This document shows, piece by piece, positions 6,742-12,557 of a stretch of 12,557 bases of DNA (within the stretch, counting starts at the first letter, position 1; every line of letters begins with the position of its first letter). The notes under the pieces were generated by a model. It was not told where the DNA came from, did no database searches, and was given only the letters and a program-made list of their open reading frames with translations. The DNA is taken from NCBI GenBank assembly GCA_025656895.1, contig JAHXHF010000253.1, positions 1 to 12,557 on the forward strand, written 5' to 3'. The translations under genes were made by a program, and so were the position numbers. This stretch comes from a gamma proteobacterium symbiont of Bathyaustriella thionipta (GTDB taxonomy: Bacteria; Pseudomonadota; Gammaproteobacteria; Chromatiales; Chromatiaceae).

Positions 6742-7443
6742 TCAATCGGCCCGAATGGGATAAATCAGGCGGCTGTAGTGATCCCGCAGGCTGTATTTCA
6801 AGCCACCTAACTGACCGGCCTCTTCGATCACCGCACGAAAAATATCGCTTTTTTCATAAAAAGCCACCCAATAAAGCACGCTTTGAATATCGTACACCAT
6901 GGCCGAAGCGCTCATCTCGACCACTTCGGCCTGTTGCCTTTCATCCAGTTCATCCCAGTGCGCCAATGCCAGCCACAGGGCTCTTTTATGCACAAGTGAC
7001 TCATAGCGGCCCAGCTTGATCGCTTTTTGCAAAGCGCTTAAACCGCCCTCATCAAAGCGCTCTGCCTTGAGCAAAACAACCGACAGATTAACCCAGCTGC
7101 TAATATCCAGCGGTGCTTTATGCAAGGCGCACTGATAAGCCTGTTGTGCCTGCCGCAGACGCGCCTTGTCGGGTAACAAACCCTTGCTTTGTGAAAGCCA
7201 TTCCTGAGCCTGTCCCAGTTTTGCGCACAAACGGCTGCTCAGTGGCTGTTGTCTTATGGCAGCCGCTATCCGCTCAATGTCCCGCTCACTGACCACGCTG
7301 TTGGCGGCCTGTTTATGCTGCGCCTGCTGCAAATGCGCTAAAGGCGCCAGCAAGCTTAATTCAGAGCGCAAAAGCACCACGCTGTACAGGCACAAGGGCA
7401 GCACAATCAGCAACAGCAGCGAGGCTGATTTCCGGCCACCCAT
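6742..7443 (-). CDS. membrane-anchored TPR-like protein of the exopolysaccharide operon
   Basis: The 233-residue product has one N-terminal hydrophobic segment (about residues 8-26, LLLLIVLPLCLYSVVLL) and then an Ala/Leu/Gln-rich helical domain with TPR-like spacing (an A-Y-A-L-x-x-x-P-type repeat around residues 105-150). It is probably anchored in the inner membrane with the helical part in the periplasm. Genes of this kind commonly sit beside O-antigen ligase-like proteins and may scaffold the polymerisation or export machinery. I do not recognise a named family. The ATG at 7443 is 2 bases after the phosphatase stop; TTG codons at 7452 and 7449 would extend it by up to three residues. Confidence 0.7.
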   Translation of the reverse strand: MGGRKSASLLLLIVLPLCLYSVVLLRSELSLLAPLAHLQQAQHKQAANSVVSERDIERIAAAIRQQPLSSRLCAKLGQAQEWLSQSKGLLPDKARLRQAQQAYQCALHKAPLDISSWVNLSVVLLKAERFDEGGLSALQKAIKLGRYESLVHKRALWLALAHWDELDERQQAEVVEMSASAMVYDIQSVLYWVAFYEKSDIFRAVIEEAGQLGGLKYSLRDHYSRLIYPIRAD

Positions 7444-7445
7444 AA

Positions 7446-8171
7446 TCAACAAGCCTGACCGGCGAACAGGCTGGCCGGATTATCATGCACCAGTTTTGCC
7501 GCCGCCTGCACGCCGATCAATTGTTCAGCCGCCTGCCGGCCTTCGGCCAGATCGGGAGGACGGTAATCCAGGTTATGACAGTCGGTGGCGATGGCGAAAA
7601 CATGATCCTGCCGTAACAGCTGTTCACTGAATTGCCTGGCCGGCAAACCGAAATGTCCGCACAGGCTGCCGGCTGTAATTTGCAACAAACAACCTGCCTG
7701 CAAAAAATCCTGTATTTTATGCGCGGCCTGCTGTAATTCACGATTGCGTTCAGGATGAACCAGCAGAGGTTGTATGCCCTGTTTCAACAACCATTGAATC
7801 ATATTGATGCAGCCCACCGGAATCAGGTTATGCGGCATTTCCAGCAGCATGACTTTTCTGCCCTTGAATTCACCCAGCCACAGCAGTTCATTACTGATGA
7901 CCAGGGGCATAATTTCGGCGGCAATACGTACTTCGGCGGCCAGATTTAAATCAATATCAATATTGGCCTGCTGTACCTGTTGTTTAAAATGATCGAAGGC
8001 TTGCTGCAGACTGGCGATACTGTTTTCATAACGCCCCAGATGAATATGCGGTGTCAGGCACTGCAACCGTACCCCGTCCTGCGCAGCCAGACGCAGCATC
8101 TGCAAAGCCATCTCCACACTGGAGGCTCCATCATCTATGGCTGGCAGAATATGGCTGTGTATATCGATCAT
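7446..8171 (-). CDS. CpsB/YwqE-type PHP-family tyrosine phosphatase
   Basis: This is a 241-residue soluble metallo-phosphatase of the PHP superfamily. Members such as CpsB, CapC and YwqE remove phosphate from tyrosine kinases that control capsule or exopolysaccharide chain length. All metal-ligand motifs can be read: DIHSHILPAIDDGA (H5, H7, D14 region), TPH with H42, AAEVRI with E80, LLEMPHN with E111, HPERN with H139, and ATDCHN with D197 and H199. The usual 'SDAHN' is ATDCHN here, a conservative change. It is the first gene of a three-gene minus-strand operon and overlaps no other gene. The matching tyrosine kinase (Wzc/CpsD-like) is not in the window. The start at 8171 gives the canonical N-terminus M-I-D-I-H-S-H, with a weak ribosome binding site. 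Confidence 0.88.
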   Translation of the reverse strand: MIDIHSHILPAIDDGASSVEMALQMLRLAAQDGVRLQCLTPHIHLGRYENSIASLQQAFDHFKQQVQQANIDIDLNLAAEVRIAAEIMPLVISNELLWLGEFKGRKVMLLEMPHNLIPVGCINMIQWLLKQGIQPLLVHPERNRELQQAAHKIQDFLQAGCLLQITAGSLCGHFGLPARQFSEQLLRQDHVFAIATDCHNLDYRPPDLAEGRQAAEQLIGVQAAAKLVHDNPASLFAGQAC

Positions 8172-8260
8172 TTCAACGGGTCACTTTGCAAGTGAACACA
8201 TGGTAACATTGCAGACTGCAACTCACACAGCAATAACCATCGCAGCAAGGAATCCTCTGT
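8172..8260. promoter_or_regulatory. divergent promoter region with an inverted repeat before nhaA
   Basis: These 89 bases lie between the leftward exopolysaccharide operon and rightward nhaA. ATGGTAACATTGC (8200-8212) and GCAATAACCAT (8230-8240) are imperfect inverted copies: 5-bp blocks at both ends match around a small internal loop, with a 17-nt centre that contains TGCA-GAC-TGCA at about 8210-8220. It could be an operator or a leader hairpin for nhaA. No known sodium-responsive RNA is recognised. Confidence 0.35.
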
Positions 8261-9625
8261 ATGCCTGAAAAAAGAAATTATTACGCGCCCTGGGAACGTG
8301 CCTATCAGCGTATTTCCACTCCTTTTGAAGAGTTTCTTCACCAGCAGACCACCACCGGCATTTTACTGATTGCCTGTGCCCTGACGGCCCTGTTTATTGC
8401 CAATTCACCCCTGAGTGTGCCTTACGACAAGTTATTGCACATGCCCATTGTTTTCAGTGTGGGCAACTGGTCCATCAGCCACAGCGTACATCACTGGATC
8501 AATGACGGCCTGATGACCATTTTCTTTTTTGTGGTGGGTCTGGAAATCAAACGTGAAGTATTGTTCGGGGAACTTTCCAGCCTGAAAAATGCGGCTTTGC
8601 CCATTGTCGCGGCTATGGGCGGCATGCTGGTACCGGCACTGTTTTACTGGATGATTAACCCCGAAGGTCTGGCAGCACGCGGCTGGGGTATTCCCATGGC
8701 TACCGATATTGCTTTTGTGGTGGGAGTGGCCGCCCTGCTGGGTAATCGTATCCCTAAATCACTGGTGACCTTTCTGGTGGCTCTGGCCATTGTGGACGAC
8801 CTCGGGGCTGTTACGGTGATTGCGGTATTTTATACCGACACCATTGCGGTCAATTATCTGCTGGCTGCCGCCTTTTTCACCGGGCTGCTGCTGATGGTCA
8901 ATTATCTGGGTATTCGCAACTCTACCCCTTATTTTCTTATTTCGGTGTTTCTGTGGATTGCCATGGAAGGCTCAGGAGTACACGCCACCATTGCCGGCAT
9001 TATTGGCGCATTATCTGTACCCGCCTACTCACGCTACAAGCCACGCGATATGGAACAGAAAATCCGTACCATATTGAACGAAATACGCGACAGTGATGAT
9101 GTTAACAGCAACGTTATCAACAGTCCGCAGCAGACCCGTCGTTTCTGGCACATTGCGCGCATCCTGAAGCTCAGCGTATCGCCCTTGCAGCGTTTTGAAA
9201 CCCGCTTTCACGTACCCTCCACTTTTATGGTTATTCCCATATTCGCGCTCGCCAACGCCGCCATTCCGCTGGATACCGCCTCCATCACGGCAGCGGCTGC
9301 CAATCCGGTGGCCCTGGGCATTGCAGCCGGGCTGATACTGGGTAAAACCCTGGGGGTGGCCGGCAGTGTTTTACTCGCCTGGAAACTGGGGCTGGGTAAT
9401 CTGCCGCAGGGTACTTCGCCCTCGCATATCATCGGTGCCGGTATGCTGGCCGGTATTGGCTTTACCATGTCGATTTTTGTTTCCGAACTGGCTTTTGTGT
9501 GGGACAAGGAAACCATTGTTATCGCCAAGATGGGGATATTATTCGCCTCACTTATCGCTGGTGTGGGCGGGTACAGCTGGCTGCGCTGGGTTGCGGCGCA
9601 TCAATCACCTCAGCCGGCCGGCTGA
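8261..9625 (+). CDS. nhaA: Na+/H+ antiporter NhaA
   Basis: This inner-membrane antiporter exports Na+ in exchange for protons, giving sodium tolerance and pH control. The N-terminal NDGLMTIFFFVVGLEIKRE segment is typical. The transport site is intact: MATDIAF with D149, and ALAIVDDLGAV with the paired D179-D180 that correspond to the ion-binding aspartates of E. coli NhaA. The protein has 454 residues against about 390 in E. coli. Much of the difference is a charged hydrophilic loop at about residues 257-315 (RDMEQKIRTILNEIRDSDD onward) plus a longer N-terminus, a form seen in other long NhaA proteins. The ATG at 8261 follows AAGGAA with a suitable spacer. It is transcribed toward hemC, 45 bases downstream. 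Confidence 0.96.
   Translation: MPEKRNYYAPWERAYQRISTPFEEFLHQQTTTGILLIACALTALFIANSPLSVPYDKLLHMPIVFSVGNWSISHSVHHWINDGLMTIFFFVVGLEIKREVLFGELSSLKNAALPIVAAMGGMLVPALFYWMINPEGLAARGWGIPMATDIAFVVGVAALLGNRIPKSLVTFLVALAIVDDLGAVTVIAVFYTDTIAVNYLLAAAFFTGLLLMVNYLGIRNSTPYFLISVFLWIAMEGSGVHATIAGIIGALSVPAYSRYKPRDMEQKIRTILNEIRDSDDVNSNVINSPQQTRRFWHIARILKLSVSPLQRFETRFHVPSTFMVIPIFALANAAIPLDTASITAAAANPVALGIAAGLILGKTLGVAGSVLLAWKLGLGNLPQGTSPSHIIGAGMLAGIGFTMSIFVSELAFVWDKETIVIAKMGILFASLIAGVGGYSWLRWVAAHQSPQPAG
9611..9624. repeat. perfect palindrome at the end of nhaA
   Basis: CAGCCGGCCGGCTG is a 14-bp perfect palindrome overlapping the nhaA stop codon. It could fold as a 5-bp stem with a GGCC loop. An 8-T run follows at 9647-9654, but 22 bases away, which is too far for a standard intrinsic terminator. 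Confidence 0.5.
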
Positions 9626-9670
9626 AGCTCGACCATTATTCTGTCATTTTTTTTATTTCCGAGGCCCTGC

Positions 9671-10594
9671 ATGAAAAAAATTCTTAAAATTGCCACTCGT
9701 AAAAGCCCGCTGGCCCTGTGGCAGGCTGAAGATGTTCGCAGCCGTTTACTGGCGCAACACCCGCAGCTTGAAGTGGAACTGGTGAGCATGAGCACCCAGG
9801 GTGACAAGATTCTGGATACACCACTGGCCAAAATCGGCGGCAAGGGACTGTTCGTCAAGGAACTGGAACAGGGCATGATGGCCGGACAGGCGGACATTGC
9901 GGTGCATTCCATGAAAGACGTGCCCATGGAATTACCGGATGGTTTTGAACTGCCGGTTATCTGTCAACGTGAAGCACCCTTTGACGCTTTTGTTTCCCAT
10001 CGCTATGCACATCTGGATGAGCTGCCACAGGGAGCCCGAGTCGGTACATCCAGCCTGCGCCGTTGCAGCCAGTTATTGAATAAACGCCCGGATCTGAAAA
10101 TTCTCAGTTTGCGCGGCAATGTACAAACCCGTTTATCCAAACTCGACAGCGGAGAATTTGATGCCATTATCCTGGCAGCGGCCGGTTTAATCCGGCTGCA
10201 GATGGAGGCTCGCATCCGTTATCAAATTCCACCCGAAAGTATGCTGCCGGCGGTGGGCCAGGGCGCGGTCGGTATTGAATGCCGTCAGGATGATGCGGCT
10301 ACCCGTGAACTGATTGATTTTCTCAATGATGAAGATACCCATACCCGCGTGGCTGCCGAACGCGCGTTCAATCATCGTCTGGAAGGCGGTTGTCAGGTGC
10401 CGATTGCTGCTTATGCCATTCTTGAGCAGCAACAGATCTGGCTGCGCGGCCTGGTCGCCAGCGAGGATGGCAAACAACGGCTGTTTGCTGAAAAACGCGC
10501 GCCACGTCAGGAATTTGAATCACTGGGGCGTTCACTGGCAGAAACATTGCTGCAACAGGGTGCGGCTGAATTATTAAAGCCCTTGCATGATTGA
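9671..10594 (+). CDS. hemC: hydroxymethylbilane synthase (porphobilinogen deaminase)
   Basis: HemC joins four porphobilinogen molecules into hydroxymethylbilane in the tetrapyrrole pathway to heme, siroheme and cobalamin. The 307-residue protein is full length. Motifs in order are RKSPLALWQA near the N-terminus, GGKGLFVKELE, DIAVHSMKDVP with the catalytic aspartate region, GTSSLRRCSQL and RGNVQTRLSKLD. Next come AVGQGAVGIECR and RLEGGCQVPIAAYA. In the last, Cys241 is the attachment site of the dipyrromethane cofactor (Cys242 in E. coli). The ATG at 9671 follows GAGG with a 6-base spacer. It may be co-transcribed with nhaA, whose stop is 45 bases upstream. hemD, its frequent partner, does not follow; the next gene is convergent. 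Confidence 0.97.
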   Translation: MKKILKIATRKSPLALWQAEDVRSRLLAQHPQLEVELVSMSTQGDKILDTPLAKIGGKGLFVKELEQGMMAGQADIAVHSMKDVPMELPDGFELPVICQREAPFDAFVSHRYAHLDELPQGARVGTSSLRRCSQLLNKRPDLKILSLRGNVQTRLSKLDSGEFDAIILAAAGLIRLQMEARIRYQIPPESMLPAVGQGAVGIECRQDDAATRELIDFLNDEDTHTRVAAERAFNHRLEGGCQVPIAAYAILEQQQIWLRGLVASEDGKQRLFAEKRAPRQEFESLGRSLAETLLQQGAAELLKPLHD

Positions 10595-10629
10595 AACCTG
10601 AAAGATACGGATTCAAGTGAAACCGGTCG

Positions 10630-11349
10630 CTAAAACAACAGGCCGCCGGCAATACCTATGTCGTACATGGTTATGCCGCCAATCACGACAGTAGCCACGC
10701 CGATCACAGCCTGTAGCTTGTTGCGCAAGGCTGACAGGCGGCTACCGGAAAAATGCAAAGGCACTGCGATAATGACCGACAACAGCGCCATGCCGGCAAT
10801 GGAACCTATGCCGAACAGGGCAATATAGGCCAGGCCGGTCAGGGGAGATTGCACAGTCTGCAAGGTCAGCAGTATCAATACCGCCGAGCCTGCCATGCCG
10901 TGCATCATGCCGACCAGTAAAGCCCGGAAAGGAAAACGGCCGGCCTTGTTGTGCTGATGCTGGTGTATTTTAGGATGACCGGATTCACCCTTGTGCGAGT
11001 GCGCATGAAAATGCAATGTGCCATCGGCATGCCGGTGAACATGAAAATGAATACGCTGCCGCACTAATTGCAGCAGTACGCTAATGCCCAGACCGACCAG
11101 CATCACACCCACCATAAACTCCAGTGCCTGCGCCAATGTCTGTGGCAAGGCGCTATCCAGCAACAGCACCACTGAACCAAAAATAAACAGCGTCAGAGTA
11201 TGCCCCAGTCCCCAAACCGCACCTATACGTACTGTTTCGCTCATGGACTTACTGCCACTGGCCAGTGAGGCTACCGCCGCCACATGATCGGTTTCCAGCG
11301 CGTGGCGCATGCCCAGCAAAAAGCCCAGAGACAGCAGGCTGAAAATCAT
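10630..11349 (-). CDS. nickel permease, NiCoT/UreH-like family
   Basis: This 239-residue inner-membrane protein has about six hydrophobic segments. The first carries GMRHALETDHVAAVASL (from residue 13), a variant of the RHAxDADHI signature of nickel/cobalt transporters of the NiCoT, UreH and RcnA group, in which the His and Asp residues bind the metal. A hydrophilic loop at about residues 100-135 is very rich in histidine (HFHVHRH, HFHAHSH, HQHQH), as expected for nickel capture. A later segment, LLVGMMHGMAGSAVLIL, holds the second conserved H-G-M motif. It is the last gene of the hyp operon, starting 12 bases after the hypB stop. Nickel import for hydrogenase assembly is the best reading; cobalt or efflux cannot be excluded. 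Confidence 0.85.
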   Translation of the reverse strand: MIFSLLSLGFLLGMRHALETDHVAAVASLASGSKSMSETVRIGAVWGLGHTLTLFIFGSVVLLLDSALPQTLAQALEFMVGVMLVGLGISVLLQLVRQRIHFHVHRHADGTLHFHAHSHKGESGHPKIHQHQHNKAGRFPFRALLVGMMHGMAGSAVLILLTLQTVQSPLTGLAYIALFGIGSIAGMALLSVIIAVPLHFSGSRLSALRNKLQAVIGVATVVIGGITMYDIGIAGGLLF

Positions 11350-11361
11350 TTTACTGCCCGC

Positions 11362-12228
11362 CTATTCATGGCTGTGGTGATGATGTGAATGTTCATGTGT
11401 ATGACTGTGAGCCGCAGCTTCATGCACATGCAGCCGGTCCGGCTGAATGGGTGGTTTGTGGGTAATTCCCTGACTGATGCGCTCACTCTGGCTGCTAAAC
11501 TCTGTACGCAACCAGTTCAGCCATTCATGCAGCGCTTCACCGGAGGTAGCGGACAATGACAGCAAGGGCACCTCGCTGGCCAGCTCACGCAGACAGCGTT
11601 CGGCCCGTTCGGGTTTAAAGTTGGTCAGATAGGGCAGTAAATCGGTTTTGGTCAGCAACACCAGATCGGCTGCGCGAAAAATAACCGGATATTTGGCCGG
11701 CTTGTCATCACCTTCAGGTACGGATAACAAAGTGACATTCAGGTGCTGTCCCAGATCAAAACTGGCCGGACACACCAGGTTGCCGACATTCTCGATAAAC
11801 AGAATATCCACCTGCTGCAGATCAAGCTGATGCAAGGCGTCATGAACCATGTGCGCGTCCAGATGGCAGGCGCTGCCGGTGGCAATCTGAATGGCTTCCA
11901 CTCCGTGCGCACGAATCCGCCGGGCGTCATTTTCGGTTTCCAGATCACCTTCTATCACCGCAATGCGGTATTCACCCGCCAGTGCTTCAATACTGGCTTC
12001 CAGCAGGGCGGTCTTGCCGGCTCCCGGAGAAGACATCAAATTGATTGCCAATACCGCATGGCTGTCAAAATGACTGCGGTTGTGTGCCGCCTGATGATCA
12101 TTTTCAGTCAGCAGGCTTTGCAGTACCGTTACCGCTTCATGGCCTTCCGCTGTTTTTGCCAGACGGCCATCGCCACGCAGCAGGTGTTCGTTGCCGGAAG
12201 TTATATTACAGCCACAGGTATCACACAT
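11362..12228 (-). CDS. hypB: hydrogenase/nickel-insertion GTPase HypB with C-terminal His tail
   Basis: HypB is a nickel-binding GTPase that, with HypA, inserts nickel into [NiFe]-hydrogenase. The 288-residue protein begins M-C2-D-T-C5-G-C7, the high-affinity CXXCGC nickel site. The GTPase core has Walker A SPGAGKT (67-73), the metal-switch pair C121-H122 in TGSACHLDAHMV, ENVGNLVCP with C153, and TKTDL (193-197). The last 22 residues contain 11 histidines (HVH..HSHTHEHSHHHHSHE), a putative nickel store. Most His-rich HypB proteins carry this stretch near the N-terminus, so its C-terminal place is unusual. I chose the ATG at 12228, which gives the canonical N-terminus and sits 6 bases after GGGAG; the hypC stop overlaps it by 8 bases. 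The permease follows 12 bases downstream. Confidence 0.95.
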   Translation of the reverse strand: MCDTCGCNITSGNEHLLRGDGRLAKTAEGHEAVTVLQSLLTENDHQAAHNRSHFDSHAVLAINLMSSPGAGKTALLEASIEALAGEYRIAVIEGDLETENDARRIRAHGVEAIQIATGSACHLDAHMVHDALHQLDLQQVDILFIENVGNLVCPASFDLGQHLNVTLLSVPEGDDKPAKYPVIFRAADLVLLTKTDLLPYLTNFKPERAERCLRELASEVPLLSLSATSGEALHEWLNWLRTEFSSQSERISQGITHKPPIQPDRLHVHEAAAHSHTHEHSHHHHSHE

Positions 12229-12460
12229 GATCATCTCCCGGGGTTAAAGGAATATCAGCCGTGCCCAGCGCCATATCAAATATTTCCCAGGAAGAACGGG
12301 CTTCCTCGGCGGACATTTTCTGGATGGCATAGCCAACATGCACCATAACAAAATCACCCACTTGCGGTATATCATTCTGCATCATGAACAGGCTGACATC
12401 ACGCTCTACGCCTTTGGCTTCACAATGCGCGTTGAAGCCGTCGATAGCGGTAATTTTCAT
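12221..12460 (-). CDS. hypC: HypC/HupF-family hydrogenase chaperone, N-terminus disrupted
   Basis: HypC is a small chaperone that carries the Fe(CN)2CO unit with HypD and delivers it to the hydrogenase large subunit. The frame from ATG 12460 gives 79 residues: MKITAIDGFNAHCEAKG, then QVGDFVMVHVGYAIQKMSAEEA, the hallmark C-terminal half of the family. Family members normally start Met-Cys-Leu-Ala-Ile-Pro before this Met-Lys, and Cys2 is essential. Here the frame upstream reads R-L-L-A-I-P with no Met-Cys, and the preceding bases belong to a dispersed repeat (12468-12488). Translation could begin at ATG 12460, or at a GTG at 12493 (adding MVKSDRLLAIP), but neither has a clear ribosome binding site. 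In both cases Cys2 is missing, so the product is probably inactive in its main role. It overlaps hypB by 8 bases, and may still couple hypB translation. Confidence 0.85.
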   Translation of the reverse strand: MKITAIDGFNAHCEAKGVERDVSLFMMQNDIPQVGDFVMVHVGYAIQKMSAEEARSSWEIFDMALGTADIPLTPGDDHV

Positions 12461-12467
12461 GGGTATG

Positions 12468-12488
12468 GCTAGGAGTCTGTCGGACTTA
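12468..12488. repeat. 21-bp dispersed repeat end, copy B, at the hypC start
   Basis: AGTCTGTCGGACTTA (12474-12488) is the exact reverse complement of 4353-4367. Including the next six bases (12468-12473) the match is 19 of 21. It overlaps the Leu-Ala codons of the hypC N-terminus and replaces the place where Met-Cys is expected. Confidence 0.75.
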
Positions 12489-12557
12489 ACCACAGTGACC
12501 GCACTGGCAAGCCCTTAAAATATAAAAATTCGACTATTTTATAAGGTATTGCTGTGT
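12489..12557 (-). promoter_or_regulatory. upstream region of the hyp operon
   Basis: This edge stretch holds a hairpin CAGTG-ACCG-CACTG (12493-12506) and then an AT-rich block (12515-12544) with TATATT (12524-12519) and TATAAAAT (12543-12536) on the minus strand, possible -10 elements for hypC without convincing -35 partners. No sigma-54 or FNR box is evident. No gene is seen. Confidence 0.25.

Noticed and set aside
8172..8260. Sodium-responsive riboswitch before nhaA
   Set aside because: The 89-bp gap is short and I cannot recognise any known conserved core; only a simple inverted repeat is visible.
9611..9654. Palindrome plus T-run as an intrinsic terminator of nhaA
   Set aside because: The T-run begins 22 bases after the stem, and the stem has only 5 bp; a normal terminator needs the T-run right after the stem.
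11743..12348. Plus-strand open frame of 201 codons opposite hypB and hypC
   Set aside because: It is antisense to two clearly recognisable hyp genes and resembles no family.

Overview
The window looks like chromosomal DNA of a proteobacterium, most likely a gammaproteobacterium and less likely a betaproteobacterium. The evidence is the nadK-recN pair, a typical proteobacterial hemC and nhaA, an exopolysaccharide gene trio and a hyp nickel/hydrogenase-maturation cluster. Base composition is roughly even. I see no rRNA, tRNA, CRISPR array, phage gene or intact transposase.

Layout. At the left edge (minus strand) is a short secreted phosphate-binding-like protein gene, 40-396. It is followed by the first codons of another gene that runs off the window, whose ribosome binding site is folded into a hairpin. 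After a gene-poor gap, nadK (778-1653) and recN (1655-3343) form a tight plus-strand pair. Two detached sensory modules follow: a free-standing CZB zinc-binding protein (3603-4043), with an FNR-like box upstream, and a periplasmic protein with two PilJ/NarX-type nitrate-sensor-like repeats (4493-5278). Between them lies a composite non-coding repeat: a REP-like hairpin, a perfect 132-bp tandem duplication, and a 21-bp terminal sequence.

The minus strand from 8171 down to 5308 carries a three-gene exopolysaccharide operon: a CpsB-like PHP phosphatase, a membrane-anchored TPR-like protein and an O-antigen ligase/Wzy-like polymerase. On the plus strand come nhaA (8261-9625, Na+/H+ antiporter) and hemC (9671-10594, hydroxymethylbilane synthase). 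The right end holds a minus-strand nickel operon: hypC, hypB and a NiCoT/UreH-like nickel permease.

The most striking point is at hypC. The conserved N-terminus of the family (Met-Cys-Leu-Ala-Ile-Pro) lacks its Met-Cys here. The sequence in its place is an inverted, near-identical copy of the 21-bp end of the repeat element at 4353-4373. A mobile-element-like sequence therefore appears to have removed or replaced the start codon and the essential Cys2 of HypC. HypB keeps all its metal-binding cysteines and carries an unusual C-terminal histidine tail, and the permease has a His-rich loop, so nickel handling by the rest of the operon looks intact.
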